64,000 bases of DNA from Pseudomonas koreensis (GCF_012986595.1 NZ_JAAQYM010000003.1:496001-560000), one strand, 5' to 3'; counted from the stretch's first letter, positions 51,224 to 60,874 are shown. Notes: a model not told the origin generated them from the letters alone. Numbers and translations: made by a program.

Positions 51224-53509
51224 TTAAAGCGACGAGTATTTCTTGCGCAGACGCTGACGAATCAGTTCTGCCAGGGTGTTCATGACGAAGGTGAACAACA
51301 GCAGCACCAGCGCCGAGAGGAACAGCACGCGGTAGTGGCTGCCGCCGACTTCCGACTCCGGCATTTCCACCGCGACGTTGGCGGCCAGGGTGCGCAGGCC
51401 TTCGAACAGGTTCATTTCCATGACCGGGGTGTTACCCGTGGCCATCAGCACGATCATGGTTTCCCCGACCGCACGGCCCATGCCGATCATCAGCGCGGAG
51501 AAGATGCCCGGGCTGGCGGTGAGGATCACCACGCGGGTCATGGTCTGCCACGGTGTGGCACCGAGGGCCAGGGAGCCGAGGGTCAGGCCACGCGGCACGC
51601 TGAACACGGCGTCTTCGGCGATCGAGTAGATGTTCGGGATCACCGCGAAACCCATGGCCAGACCGACCACCAGAGCGTTGCGCTGGTCGTAGGTGATGCC
51701 CAGGTCGTGGGAGATCCACATGCGCATGTCACCGCCGAAGAACCAGTTCTCCATGAACGGGCTCATGTACAGCGACAGCCAGCCCACAAACAGGATCACC
51801 GGAATCAGCAGCGCACTTTCCCAGCCATCCGGGACTTTCAGGCGGATCGACTCAGGCAGGCGGCTGAAGGTGAAACCGGCAACCAGGATGCCGATCGGCA
51901 GCAGCATCAGCAGGCTGAAGATGCCCGGCAAGTGCCCTTCCACATACGGTGCGAGGAACAGACCGGCGAAGAAACCGAGGATCACCGTCGGCATTGCTTC
52001 CATCAGCTCGATCACCGGTTTGACCTTGCGGCGCATGCCCGGGGCCATGAAATACGCGGTGTAGATCGCCGCAGCAACGGCCAGCGGTGCCGCCAGCAGC
52101 ATGGCGTAGAACGCGGCTTTCAGGGTGCCGAAGGTCAGTGGCGAGAGGCTCAGTTTCGGTTCGAAGTCGGTGTTGGCCGCAGTCGATTGCCAGACGTATT
52201 TAGGCTCGTCGTAGTTCTCGTACCAGACCTTGCTCCACAGCGCGCTCCACGACACTTCCGGGTGCGGGTTGTCGAGCAGCAACGGTTGCAGCTTGCCGCC
52301 GGCCTCGACGATCACCCGGTTGGCGCGCGGTGACAGACCGAAAATGCCCTGGCCTTCGGCGACCGGCTCAACCAGCAAAGTGCGGTGCGCGGTGCTGTGG
52401 AACACGCCGAGCTTGCCGGACGCATCGAGGGCAACGAAACCTTTGCGACGCTCTTCGGCAGTGATTTCAACGATTGGCGTGGTGCCCATCTGGAAGGTGC
52501 GGATCTGCTTCAGGCGCAACTCGCCATCGGTGTCGCGGGCCATGAACCACTGGGCCAGACCACCCTTGGAGTCACCGATGATCAGCGAGATACCGCCCAC
52601 CAGTTGGGTGCTTGCGGTGACTTCGGCGTCAGCATTTTCCAGCAGTTTGTAGCGACCGTTGAGGCTCTTGTCGCGCAGGCTGAACACGTCGGCCTGGGCA
52701 CGCCCGTTGACCACGTATAGCCATTGCTGACGCGGGTCGACGAAGATGTTTTTCACCGGCTCAGTCATCTGCGGCAGCTCGATACGCTTCTGCTCGTTGG
52801 TGACTTCGCCGGTCATCATGTTTTCTTCGCTGGTCAGCGCCAACACGTTGAGCTGCGAACCGGTCGAGCCCACCAGCATCAGGGTCGAATCGGTGGCGTT
52901 GAGGCTCACGTGCTCCAGCGCCCCGCCGCTTTCGTTCACCGCGATCGGCGTGTTGCCGTACGGGTATTCGATGGCCGGGGTGATGGTTTTCTTGCCATCG
53001 GGATAGCTGACTTTATAGGTGTGACGGAACACCAGCGCCTGGCCGTTGGACAGGCCCACGGCCACCAGCGGATGACCTGGCTGGTCTTCGCCGATGGAGG
53101 TTACGGTTGCGCCAGCAGGAACCGGCAGATCGACGCGCTTCAGTTCAGCGCCACTGTCGATATCGAAGAACAGTGCCTGGCCCTTGTCGGAAACGCGCAT
53201 GGCCACCTGATTCTGCTCTTCGAGCGAAATCATCAGCGGCTTGCCCGCGTCCTGCATCCAGGCCGGGGTAATGGCATCTTTCGCGGTCAGGCTGGCACCC
53301 TGGAACAACGGTGCAACGACGTAGGCGAGGAAGAAGAAGATCAGGGTGATGGCTGCCAGCACCGCCAGCCCGCCCACGAGGACGTACCAACGGGTGAAGC
53401 GATCCTTGAGCGCGCGAATGCGGCGCTTGCGTTGCAGCTCAGGCGTATTGAAATCAATGCGCTTGGGAGGGGAAGTCGTAGTCATTGGGGAATTGGCCAG
53501 ATCATTCAT
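51224..53509 (-). CDS. pstC: Phosphate ABC transporter permease PstC (long form)
   Basis: 761 residues; E. coli PstC has about 319. One N-terminal helix (about 41-63), a 370-residue soluble region with propeller-like repeats (GSTGSQLNVLALTSEE, PRQQWLYVVNGRAQADV), then the permease helices with the loop VPRGLTLGSLALGATP. AGGGTGAG precedes the ATG. A perfect Pho box lies 22 bases upstream, giving pstC its own Pho-dependent promoter in addition to read-through from pstS. Confidence 0.95.
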   Translation of the reverse strand: MNDLANSPMTTTSPPKRIDFNTPELQRKRRIRALKDRFTRWYVLVGGLAVLAAITLIFFFLAYVVAPLFQGASLTAKDAITPAWMQDAGKPLMISLEEQNQVAMRVSDKGQALFFDIDSGAELKRVDLPVPAGATVTSIGEDQPGHPLVAVGLSNGQALVFRHTYKVSYPDGKKTITPAIEYPYGNTPIAVNESGGALEHVSLNATDSTLMLVGSTGSQLNVLALTSEENMMTGEVTNEQKRIELPQMTEPVKNIFVDPRQQWLYVVNGRAQADVFSLRDKSLNGRYKLLENADAEVTASTQLVGGISLIIGDSKGGLAQWFMARDTDGELRLKQIRTFQMGTTPIVEITAEERRKGFVALDASGKLGVFHSTAHRTLLVEPVAEGQGIFGLSPRANRVIVEAGGKLQPLLLDNPHPEVSWSALWSKVWYENYDEPKYVWQSTAANTDFEPKLSLSPLTFGTLKAAFYAMLLAAPLAVAAAIYTAYFMAPGMRRKVKPVIELMEAMPTVILGFFAGLFLAPYVEGHLPGIFSLLMLLPIGILVAGFTFSRLPESIRLKVPDGWESALLIPVILFVGWLSLYMSPFMENWFFGGDMRMWISHDLGITYDQRNALVVGLAMGFAVIPNIYSIAEDAVFSVPRGLTLGSLALGATPWQTMTRVVILTASPGIFSALMIGMGRAVGETMIVLMATGNTPVMEMNLFEGLRTLAANVAVEMPESEVGGSHYRVLFLSALVLLLFTFVMNTLAELIRQRLRKKYSSL

Positions 53510-53531
53510 GCGCTCACCCTAGCGATCCTGT

Positions 53532-53549
53532 ATGACAGAAAGATGACAG
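53532..53549 (-). promoter_or_regulatory. Perfect Pho box upstream of pstC
   Basis: On the minus strand CTGTCATCTTTCTGTCAT, both heptamers identical to the PhoB consensus with a 4-base spacer. It lies between the pstS terminator and the pstC start, 22 bases from the ATG. Confidence 0.88.
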
Positions 53550-53610
53550 TGCAGTGACGCAGCAAATCCACCGCCAGCGGGACTGGCAGAGGATCGAAAA
53601 TTTGAGGTGT

Positions 53611-53647
53611 GTAAAAGGCCGGTCTGCTGGCAGATCCGGCCTTTTAC
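53611..53647. terminator. Intrinsic terminator after pstS
   Basis: GTAAAAGGCCGG pairs with CCGGCCTTTTAC around TCTGCTGGCAGAT, a near-perfect 37-base palindrome with T-run. It limits read-through from pstS into pstC so that the binding protein is made in excess. Confidence 0.9.
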
Positions 53648-53682
53648 AAGAGTCCGGTGGGGTTCACTCTGGACTCAATTTG

Positions 53683-54687
53683 TTACTTTTTTGCGACTTC
53701 AGCGCCGCCTTCCTTCAGACCCAGGTCAGCCAGTGCTTTTGCAGCAACCTTGGCTGGCAGTGGGATGTAGCCGTCTTTCACTACCACTTCCTGACCCTGT
53801 TTCGACAGAACCAGTTTCACGAACTCGGCTTCCAGCGGGGCCAGAGGCTTGTTCGGGGCCTTGTTCACGTATACGTAGAGGAAACGCGACAGCGGGTACT
53901 TGCCGTTCAGGGCGTTTTCTTCGGTGTCTTCGATGAACTCGGTGCTGCCTTTCTTCGACAGTGCAACGGTTTTCACGCTGGCAGTCTTGTAGCCGATGCC
54001 CGAGTAACCGATGCCGTTCAGCGAGGAGCTGATCGACTGCACAACCGACGCCGAACCTGGTTGTTCGTTGACGTTTGGTTTGTAGTCGCCTTTGCACAGG
54101 GCTTCTTCTTTGAAGTAGCCATAGGTACCGGATACCGAGTTACGGCCGAACAGCTGCACTGGCTTGTTGGCCAGGTCGCCGGTCACGCCCAGGTCGCCCC
54201 AGGTTTTCACGTCGGTTTTGGCGCCGCACAGACGGGTGGACGAGAAGATCGCGTCAACCTGTTCCATGGTCAGGTGCTGGATCGGGTTGTCCTTGTGTAC
54301 GAATACAGCCAGGGCGTCCACGGCAACCGGGATAGCGGTTGGCTTGTAGCCGTATTTCTGTTCGAAGGCCGCCAGTTCGGTGTCCTTCATCTTGCGGCTC
54401 ATCGGGCCCAGGTTGGAGGTGCCTTCAGTCAGCGCAGGTGGCGCAGTGGCGGAGCCAGCGGCCTGAATCTGGATGTTTACGTTCGGGTATTCTTTCTTGT
54501 AGTTCTCAGCCCACAGGGTCATGAGGTTGGCCAGAGTGTCGGAACCAACGCTGGACAAGTTGCCCGATACACCGGTGACCTTGGTGTAAGCCGGAATTGC
54601 CGGGTCAACGCCAGCGGCTACCGCGTGGGCAGTCGCAACGCCAGCAGCGACAAAAGTCATTGCCGCCATCAAACGCTTCAGTTTCAT
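53683..54687 (-). CDS. pstS: Phosphate ABC transporter substrate-binding protein PstS
   Basis: 334 residues with signal peptide (about 1-24). Conserved [15 protein letters not shown] and [11 protein letters not shown] near the N-terminus, phosphate-binding [15 protein letters not shown] and [12 protein letters not shown]. Periplasmic phosphate receptor of the Pst system. Tandem Pho boxes lie about 70 bases upstream and a terminator follows. Confidence 0.96.
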   Translation of the reverse strand: MKLKRLMAAMTFVAAGVATAHAVAAGVDPAIPAYTKVTGVSGNLSSVGSDTLANLMTLWAENYKKEYPNVNIQIQAAGSATAPPALTEGTSNLGPMSRKMKDTELAAFEQKYGYKPTAIPVAVDALAVFVHKDNPIQHLTMEQVDAIFSSTRLCGAKTDVKTWGDLGVTGDLANKPVQLFGRNSVSGTYGYFKEEALCKGDYKPNVNEQPGSASVVQSISSSLNGIGYSGIGYKTASVKTVALSKKGSTEFIEDTEENALNGKYPLSRFLYVYVNKAPNKPLAPLEAEFVKLVLSKQGQEVVVKDGYIPLPAKVAAKALADLGLKEGGAEVAKK

Positions 54688-54754
54688 GCCTTACTCCTAG
54701 CAGATAGGGTGTGTTAAGTCGGGGCCAAGTATCAGCAGGCCGTGTGAACACTCT

Positions 54755-54783
54755 ATGGCTGAAATATGACAATTGGATGAAAG
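54755..54783 (-). promoter_or_regulatory. Tandem Pho boxes upstream of pstS
   Basis: On the minus strand three heptamers recur every 11 bases: CTTTCAT, TTGTCAT, CAGCCAT, each followed by an AT-rich four-base spacer. This is the direct-repeat array bound by PhoB dimers; individual matches are imperfect (5-6 of 7). Confidence 0.7.
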
Positions 54784-54804
54784 GCCAGCATTCGGGTTTT
54801 TGCT

Positions 54805-54870
54805 GTCGCGAGCGGGCTCGCTCCCACAATTGAAATGTATTGCAAATGTGGGAGCGAGCCTGCTCGCGAA
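54805..54870. repeat. REP inverted pair, type GTGGGAGCGAGCCTGCTCGC
   Basis: TCGCGAGCGGGCTCGCTCCC at 54805 and TGTGGGAGCGAGCCTGCTCG ending near 54868. Between pstS and the MFS transporter gene. Confidence 0.88.
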
Positions 54871-54900
54871 GGGGCCGATAGTGCTGAAGGAAATTGCCGA

Positions 54901-56199
54901 TCAGCGGCCCTTCTTCCAGAGCCACGCCCCCACCAGAACCCCCATCGTGCAAAGAACGGCTACGTAATAGGCCGGGCCCATCGCGCTTTCTTTGAGCAGC
55001 AGGCTGACCACCATCGGCGTCAACCCGCCGAAGATCGCGTACGCCACGTTGTACGAGAACGACAACCCGCTGAAGCGCACCACCGGCGGGAACGCCTTGA
55101 CCATCACGCACGGCACCGCACCGATGGTGCCGACCAGGAAACCGGTCAGGGCATACAGCGGGAACAGCCAGTTCGGGTGATCGGCGAGGCTGTGATAGAA
55201 GGTCCAGGAGCTGATCAGCAGGCCCAGGCAACCGAAGACAAACACCCGGCCGGCACCAAAACGGTCCGCGAGGGCGCCGGAGATGATGCAGCCAACGCTC
55301 AGGAACACGATCGCCAGGCTGTTGGATTGCAGGGCCACTGTCGGCGAGAAGTGATAGACCGTCTGCAGCACGGTCGGGGTCATCAGGATCACCACGACGA
55401 TGCCGGCGGACAGCAACCAGGTCAGCAGCATCGAGATCGCAATCGCCCCGCGATGGTCACGCAGCACCGCGCGCAGTGGCACTTCTTCGGCCAGCGCCTT
55501 GCGCAGTTGCAGTTCAGCGAACACCGGGGTCTCGTGCAGCCAGCGACGCAGGTAGACCGAGAACAGGCCGAACACGCCGCCGAGCAGGAACGGAATCCGC
55601 CAGGCGTAATCCGCGACTTCCACCGGCGTATAAATGCTGTTGATCGCGGTCGCGACCAGCGAGCCGAGCAGGATGCCCGCCGTCAGGCCGCTGGTCAGCG
55701 TGCCGCAGGCGTAGCCGATGTGCTTTTGCGGCACGTGTTCGGAAACGAAGACCCAGGCGCCCGGCACTTCGCCACCAATCGCCGCGCCCTGAATGACCCG
55801 CATCAATAGAAGAAGGATCGGCGCCCACAGGCCGATCTGCGCATACGTCGGCAGCAGGCCCATGATCAGGGTCGGCACAGCCATCATGAAAATGCTCAGG
55901 GTGAACATCTTCTTGCGCCCCAGCAGGTCACCGAAGTGCGCCATGACGATGCCGCCCAACGGCCGCGCGAGATAACCGGCGGCGAAGATGCCGAAGGTCT
56001 GCATCAGGCGCAGCCACTCGGGCATGTCGGCCGGGAAGAACAGCTTGCCGACCACGGTGGCGAAGAACACGAAGATGATGAAATCGTAGAACTCCAGCGC
56101 ACCGCCCAGGGCCGATAGCGACAGAGTCTTGTAGTCATTGCGGGTCAGGGGTCGTGCAGGTTGCTCGGGCTGCGCGAGGCTCGAAGGCGCTGTGGTCAT
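54901..56199 (-). CDS. MHS-family MFS transporter
   Basis: 432 residues from ATG at 56199 (MTTAPSSLAQ); the longer frame to 56295 has no better start signal. Twelve membrane helices; MHS features GGALEFYDFIIFVFFA in helix 1, the loop HFGDLLGRKK, and RVIQGAAIGGEVPGAWVF. Proton-coupled import of a small organic acid or osmolyte is likely for this ProP/ShiA-like group, substrate unknown. Counterpart of PA5370. Confidence 0.9.
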   Translation of the reverse strand: MTTAPSSLAQPEQPARPLTRNDYKTLSLSALGGALEFYDFIIFVFFATVVGKLFFPADMPEWLRLMQTFGIFAAGYLARPLGGIVMAHFGDLLGRKKMFTLSIFMMAVPTLIMGLLPTYAQIGLWAPILLLLMRVIQGAAIGGEVPGAWVFVSEHVPQKHIGYACGTLTSGLTAGILLGSLVATAINSIYTPVEVADYAWRIPFLLGGVFGLFSVYLRRWLHETPVFAELQLRKALAEEVPLRAVLRDHRGAIAISMLLTWLLSAGIVVVILMTPTVLQTVYHFSPTVALQSNSLAIVFLSVGCIISGALADRFGAGRVFVFGCLGLLISSWTFYHSLADHPNWLFPLYALTGFLVGTIGAVPCVMVKAFPPVVRFSGLSFSYNVAYAIFGGLTPMVVSLLLKESAMGPAYYVAVLCTMGVLVGAWLWKKGR

Positions 56200-56574
56200 G
56201 GCAAGGGCTTCTCTTATAGTCGGATCTGCCGCCACAACAACGCTGGCTGTGGCTCGGGCAGGTTCGGCACCATAGCAAATTGTTCGAAAAAGCACATAGA
56301 GGCGCGTATTTGACGGTCAAAATCAGAACCGGATGGTCGTCGCGGAGTCTACCGACCGATATACTCGCAACCTTGCTCCGGTTTGTAGGGGGTTGCTGTG
56401 CGAAAACGTCGTTGGCCCGCCCTTGAACGGAGCAGCCGGTTTCGCAGAGTTTCCCTTCAGGCGCCTTATGGAAAACGTGACGAACGCAGTATGTTCGGTG
56501 CTGAATCGTTTTTCCTGAAGACGGCTACCACCAGCAATACCAACGAAGAGTCACGGGTCAGAGGCACCCCCGGC

Positions 56575-56979
56575 ATGATAGAGCTCGAACAAGAAGATCC
56601 GATCCCGCAAGGCGACCTGGCCCTGCAAATCACCGCACTTCCCCGCGAAACCAACGGCTTCGGCGATATTTTCGGCGGCTGGCTGGTGGCGCAGATGGAC
56701 CTGGCAGGCACCGCAATGGCCAGCCGCGTTGCCGGTGGCCGTGTGGCGACCGTGGCCATCGACCGCATGGCATTTCTGGTGCCGGTGGCGGTGGGCGCGC
56801 AATTGTCCTTTTACACCCAGACCCTGGAAATCGGCCGCAGCTCGATCCAGATGATGGTCGAGGTGTGGAGCGACGATCCGCTGTCCAGCGAGTGGCGTAA
56901 AGTGACCGAAGCGGTGTTCGTCTTCGTCGCCATCGACGGCAGCGGTCGCACCCGTTCGGTACCGCCCCGCGCGCGTTAA
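56575..56979 (+). CDS. Hotdog-fold acyl-CoA thioesterase (YciA-like)
   Basis: 134 residues from ATG at 56575, preceded by GAGG; an open frame begins at 56398, but the family starts at MIELEQEDP. Catalytic motif NGFGDIFGGWLVAQMD with the conserved Asp, then VATVAIDRMAFLVPVAVG and IQMMVEVW. Hydrolyses acyl-CoA thioesters in the cytoplasm. Followed by the mutarotase after 58 bp on the same strand. Confidence 0.9.
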   Translation: MIELEQEDPIPQGDLALQITALPRETNGFGDIFGGWLVAQMDLAGTAMASRVAGGRVATVAIDRMAFLVPVAVGAQLSFYTQTLEIGRSSIQMMVEVWSDDPLSSEWRKVTEAVFVFVAIDGSGRTRSVPPRAR

Positions 56980-57037
56980 ACCTCGCCGCGGTTTTGCGGT
57001 CGATAGTCGTCCCAAGTGTCTGATCGAGAGCTGTCCC

Positions 57038-57937
57038 ATGAACACGCCCAACGTTGAAGCCGTGAAACTGGATGAACTGAACTGCTGGCGCATCCGCCAC
57101 GGTCAGGCCGAAGTGCTGGTGGCCCAGCAAGGCGCGCACATCCTCAGTTATCAGGTAGACGGCCAGCCGCCGATCATCTGGCTCAACGACAAGGCCGTGT
57201 TCAAGACCGGCAAGAGCATCCGTGCCGGTGTGCCGGTGTGCTGGCCGTGGTTCGGCGTCTTCGAGCGCAACCCGCAGAGCGTCAAAGCCATGCGCGTCAG
57301 CGCCGAGCCGGCGTCGGCCCACGGTTTTGTCCGAGCGATGGATTGGGAACTGGGCGGCATCGAAGCCGAGGGCGATGGGATCAAGGTCGAATTCAAGCTG
57401 CCCTACCCCGAAGGTGGTTTCCCGGGCTGGCCGCATCAGGTCGACCTGACACTGACCCTGCACCTGAACGATCAACTGCACATCAGCCTGACCAGCCATA
57501 ACCGTGGCACCGAGGCGGTCAGCCTCAGTCAGGCGCTGCACAGTTACTTTGCGGTCAGCGATGTGCGCAACGTGCACGTCGAAGGTGTTGAAGGTCTGGA
57601 CTACATCGAGACCCTGGACAACTGGAACACCCACAGCCAGCAAGGCGAACTGCGCTTTGCCGGGGAAACCGATCGCATCTACCTCGACGCTCCGCCGCAA
57701 CTGAGCATTGTCGACCCGAGCTGGGAACGGCGCATCGTGCTGAACGCCAGCGGTTCACGCACGGCGGTGATCTGGAACCCGTGGATCGACCGCGCAGCGG
57801 CGTTCAGCGACATGGACAACGATGGCTGGCAGCGCATGCTCTGCATCGAGACGGCGAATGTGATGGATGACGTGGTGAACCTGGCCTCGGGCGCGAGCCA
57901 TACCATGGGTGTCAGCATCGGCAGCACACTGCTCTGA
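57038..57937 (+). CDS. D-hexose-6-phosphate mutarotase (YeaD-like)
   Basis: 299 residues of the aldose-1-epimerase superfamily. HILSYQVDGQPPIIWLND and RAGVPVCWPWFG near the N-terminus, catalytic His in LSQALHSYFAV and Glu in MLCIETANVMDD. Interconverts alpha and beta anomers of glucose-6-phosphate-like sugars. A REP pair follows. Confidence 0.93.
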   Translation: MNTPNVEAVKLDELNCWRIRHGQAEVLVAQQGAHILSYQVDGQPPIIWLNDKAVFKTGKSIRAGVPVCWPWFGVFERNPQSVKAMRVSAEPASAHGFVRAMDWELGGIEAEGDGIKVEFKLPYPEGGFPGWPHQVDLTLTLHLNDQLHISLTSHNRGTEAVSLSQALHSYFAVSDVRNVHVEGVEGLDYIETLDNWNTHSQQGELRFAGETDRIYLDAPPQLSIVDPSWERRIVLNASGSRTAVIWNPWIDRAAAFSDMDNDGWQRMLCIETANVMDDVVNLASGASHTMGVSIGSTLL

Positions 57938-57955
57938 CCTGCACCACAATAAAAA

Positions 57956-58044
57956 TGTGGGAGCGAGCCTGCTCGCGAAGGCGTTGTATCAGTCAACATT
58001 TAAATGTCTGACACTCCGCTTTCGCGAGCAGGCTCGCTCCCACA
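57956..58044. repeat. REP inverted pair, type GTGGGAGCGAGCCTGCTCGC
   Basis: Perfect arms TGTGGGAGCGAGCCTGCTCG at 57956 and CGAGCAGGCTCGCTCCCACA ending 58044, between converging genes. Confidence 0.93.
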
Positions 58045-58062
58045 GTTGTTTTGCGGTGACGG

Positions 58063-58599
58063 TTAGAGGTCAGACTCCTGCACCACCCGCACTTTGTCCG
58101 CTTCCAGCGCATACGCCGCATCGGCCAGGTCATTGCTGACCTTCTCGATCTTCAGCGTGCCGGTCACCCACAGCGGCGTGTAGATATCGTCCAGCTTCAA
58201 ACCCTTCGGATAACGCACCAGCACCAATTGATTCGGTGGTGGTGGCGGCACGTGGATACAGGCGCCCGGGTACGGCACGAGGAAGAACAGCGTGCTGCGG
58301 CCCTTGGCGTCGGACTCCAGCGGCACCGGGTAGCCACCGATGCGGATGTGTTTGTCGTTCATCGACGCCACGGTCTTGGTCGAATACATCACCGCCGGCA
58401 GGCCCTTGGCCTGTTTCATCCCGCCCTTCTCGGTGAAGGTGCCGGTGGCCTCCGGGGAGTTGTGATCGATTTCGGGCATGGCCTCGAGGGCTTTCTGGTC
58501 CGACTTGGGCATCAGTTCGAGCCAGTCGGTTTCCGGCAGTTCGCCGGCGTGGGCCAGACCGCTGCCCAACAAAAGGAGAGTCAACAAAAGACGGCGCAT
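58063..58599 (-). CDS. Exported DUF3299 protein
   Basis: 178 residues with signal peptide (AHA-GEL). DUF3299 signature FLVPYPGACIHVPPPPPNQ around residue 108, with KHIRIGGYPVPLE before and a TPLWVTGTLKIEK strand after. Periplasmic; function unknown, though related proteins sit beside metal or electron-transfer genes. Monocistronic as far as can be seen. Confidence 0.88.
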   Translation of the reverse strand: MRRLLLTLLLLGSGLAHAGELPETDWLELMPKSDQKALEAMPEIDHNSPEATGTFTEKGGMKQAKGLPAVMYSTKTVASMNDKHIRIGGYPVPLESDAKGRSTLFFLVPYPGACIHVPPPPPNQLVLVRYPKGLKLDDIYTPLWVTGTLKIEKVSNDLADAAYALEADKVRVVQESDL

Positions 58600-58700
58600 G
58601 GAGGTGCTCGGTAAAAGATGCTCGGATAAGAAAGGACGTTGAATCGCCGAGCATTCTAGCCCTCCCTGCCGCGTTGGCAGAGAGGGCTTGGTCGCTTGGA

Positions 58701-58946
58701 TCAGTTCTTTTTGATCAGGCCGTAGATCACCAGCAGCACGATCGCACCGACCAGTGCGCCGATGAAGCCTGCGCCTTGACCGGCCTGATAGATACCCAGG
58801 GCCTGGCCGCCGTAAGTGGCCGCCAGCGAACCGCCGATACCGAGCAGGATGGTCATGATCCAGCCCATGCTGTCATCGCCCGGTTTCAGGAAGCGTGCCA
58901 GCAGGCCGACGATCAAGCCGATAAAGATGGTTCCGATAATTCCCAT
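58701..58946 (-). CDS. GlsB/YeaQ/YmgE family small membrane protein
   Basis: 81 residues with three Gly-rich hydrophobic helices (IIGTIFIGLIVGLLARFL, WIMTILLGIGGSLAATYGG, GFIGALVGAIVLLVIYG). The family is stress-associated (transglycosylase-associated protein); mechanism unknown. A GC hairpin without a clear U-tract follows at 58650-58688. Confidence 0.92.
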   Translation of the reverse strand: MGIIGTIFIGLIVGLLARFLKPGDDSMGWIMTILLGIGGSLAATYGGQALGIYQAGQGAGFIGALVGAIVLLVIYGLIKKN

Positions 58947-59063
58947 GGCATTTCCCTCTGACGCTCAATAGTAGATATGCCAAAGCCTAGTCAGACTTTG
59001 GCATCCTGCAATGAGAGAACGGCGGCCCCTGAATGGTTCCGCCGCGGCCACATGAAACTGTCG

Positions 59064-60146
59064 TTACTCGGCGATCAGCGCTTCGACCTTGACGATCTGC
59101 GCCTGCAGCGTGGCCATGTCGGCGCAGCGCAGGTTGGCGTGACCAACCTTGCGCCCGGCCTTGAAGGCTTTGCCGTAGTGGTGCAGATGGCAGTCTTCGA
59201 TGGCGATGACTTTCTCCACCGGCGGAACCACGCCGATGAAGTTGAGCATCGCGCTCTCGCCGACCTTGGCCGTCGAACCCAGCGGCAGGCCGGCAACGGC
59301 GCGCAGATGGTTTTCGAACTGGCTGCACTCGGCGCCTTCGGTGGTCCAGTGCCCGGAGTTGTGCACGCGCGGGGCGATTTCGTTGGCCTTGAGGCCACCG
59401 TCGACTTCAAAGAACTCGAACGCCATCACGCCGACGTAATCCAGTTGCTTGAGCACGCGGCTGGAATAGTCTTCCGCCAACGCCTGCAATGGGTGATCGG
59501 TGCTGGCCACCGACAGCTTGAGAATGCCGTTGTCGTGGGTGTTGTGCACCAGCGGATAGAACCTGGTTTCACCGTCGCGGGCACGCACGGCGATCAGCGA
59601 GACTTCGCCGGTGAACGGCACGAAGCCTTCCAGCAGGCAGGCCACGCTGCCCAGCTCGGCGAAGGTACCCACCACGTCTTCCGGCTTGCGCAAGACTTTC
59701 TGGCCCTTGCCGTCATACCCCAGGGTGCGGGTTTTCAGCACGGCCGGCAGACCGATCGACGCCACGGCGGCGTCCAGGTCGGCTTGCGATTGAATGTCGG
59801 CGAAGGCCGGGGTCGGAATCCCCAGGTCCTTGAACATGCTCTTCTCGAACCAGCGGTCGCGAGCGATGCGCAGGGCTTCGGCACTCGGGTAGACCGGCAC
59901 GAATTGCGAGAGGAACGCCACGGTTTCGGCCGGAACGCTTTCGAACTCGAACGTCACCAGGTCGACTTCGTCAGCCAGTTGGCGCAGGTGATCCTGATCG
60001 CCGTAATCGGCCCGCAGGTGTTCGCCCAGTGCAGCGGCGCAAGCGTCCGGCGCCGGGTCGAGGAAAGCGAAGTTCATGCCCAGCGGGGTGCCCGCCAGCG
60101 CCAACATGCGGCCCAACTGGCCGCCACCGATTACACCGATCTTCAT
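59064..60146 (-). CDS. purK: N5-carboxyaminoimidazole ribonucleotide synthase
   Basis: 360 residues from ATG at 60146. N-terminal nucleotide motif GVIGGGQLGRMLA, ATP-grasp domain with RTLGYDGKGQ, EGFVPFTGEVSLIAVRA and NEIAPRVHNSGHWT. Uses ATP and bicarbonate to carboxylate AIR in purine synthesis; its product goes to PurE. Starts 10 bp after the purE stop. Confidence 0.96.
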   Translation of the reverse strand: MKIGVIGGGQLGRMLALAGTPLGMNFAFLDPAPDACAAALGEHLRADYGDQDHLRQLADEVDLVTFEFESVPAETVAFLSQFVPVYPSAEALRIARDRWFEKSMFKDLGIPTPAFADIQSQADLDAAVASIGLPAVLKTRTLGYDGKGQKVLRKPEDVVGTFAELGSVACLLEGFVPFTGEVSLIAVRARDGETRFYPLVHNTHDNGILKLSVASTDHPLQALAEDYSSRVLKQLDYVGVMAFEFFEVDGGLKANEIAPRVHNSGHWTTEGAECSQFENHLRAVAGLPLGSTAKVGESAMLNFIGVVPPVEKVIAIEDCHLHHYGKAFKAGRKVGHANLRCADMATLQAQIVKVEALIAE

Positions 60147-60156
60147 CTCAACAACC

Positions 60157-60648
60157 TCAGGCAATACGTGGGTCTGGATTGTCCAGGACGCTGTCTGTCT
60201 GCTCGGCACGGAAGGTTTTCAGTACCGCGTGGAACTGTGGATGCTTGGCGCCGAGGATGCTCGCCGAGAGCAGCGCGGCGTTGATCGCGCCGGCCTTGCC
60301 GATGGCCAGGGTGGCAACCGGAATGCCGGCCGGCATCTGCACGATCGACAGCAGCGAATCGACGCCCGAGAGCATCGACGACTGCACCGGAACGCCCAGC
60401 ACCGGCAGGTGGGTCTTGGCCGCACACATGCCTGGCAGGTGAGCTGCACCACCGGCACCGGCGATGATCACCTCGATGCCGCGGCCCTCAGCCTCTTCGG
60501 CGTACTGGAACAGCAGATCCGGGGTACGGTGAGCGGAGACCACCTTGACCTCGTACGGGATGCCGAGCTTTTCCAGCATATCGGCGGTGTGGCTAAGGGT
60601 GGACCAATCGGACTTGGAGCCCATGATCACGCCAACCAGTGCACTCAT
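60157..60648 (-). CDS. purE: 5-(carboxyamino)imidazole ribonucleotide mutase
   Basis: 163 residues. Class I PurE motifs: [32 protein letters not shown] and LGVPVQSS. Rearranges N5-CAIR to CAIR for purine synthesis. First gene of purEK; its leader contains two terminator-like hairpins. Confidence 0.96.
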   Translation of the reverse strand: MSALVGVIMGSKSDWSTLSHTADMLEKLGIPYEVKVVSAHRTPDLLFQYAEEAEGRGIEVIIAGAGGAAHLPGMCAAKTHLPVLGVPVQSSMLSGVDSLLSIVQMPAGIPVATLAIGKAGAINAALLSASILGAKHPQFHAVLKTFRAEQTDSVLDNPDPRIA

Positions 60649-60683
60649 CGTCGCGCCTCTTCTCTCTGGGCGCCCGCAGGCGC

Positions 60684-60720
60684 GTCAAAAACAACAAGCC
60701 ACGCAGGATTGCGTGGCTTG
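60684..60720 (-). terminator. Terminator/attenuator hairpin in the purE leader
   Basis: Minus strand: CAAGCCACGC pairs perfectly with GCGTGGCTTG around a six-base loop, followed by TTGTTTTTG. It ends about 36 bases before the purE ATG, inside the presumed leader. Confidence 0.75.
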
Positions 60721-60728
60721 ATTGTACG

Positions 60729-60751
60729 AAAAATGGCCGGATGTACCGGCC
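60729..60751 (-). terminator. Second hairpin in the purE leader
   Basis: Minus strand: GGCCGG-TACAT-CCGGCC followed by ATTTTT. It begins about 12 bases downstream of the TATACT box at 60763-60768, so if that promoter is used the hairpin forms at the very 5' end of the transcript. It could alternatively terminate the LysR transcript. Confidence 0.65.
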
Positions 60752-60762
60752 GAAGGCCGCGC

Positions 60763-60768
60763 AGTATA
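60763..60768 (-). promoter_or_regulatory. Putative purE -10 box
   Basis: TATACT on the minus strand, preceded by GCGG. The -35 is weak (CTGTTT at 16 bases). Placement just before the leader hairpins is the main support. Confidence 0.4.
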
Positions 60769-60874
60769 CCGCAAAGAAGCCAATAAACAGCCCCCGAAAC
60801 GACCATCTGTCAAATGAGCGAAACGCCCGGTTTTATTGACTTGAAGGTCAGCCAAGACACACCCTAAATTCCAT

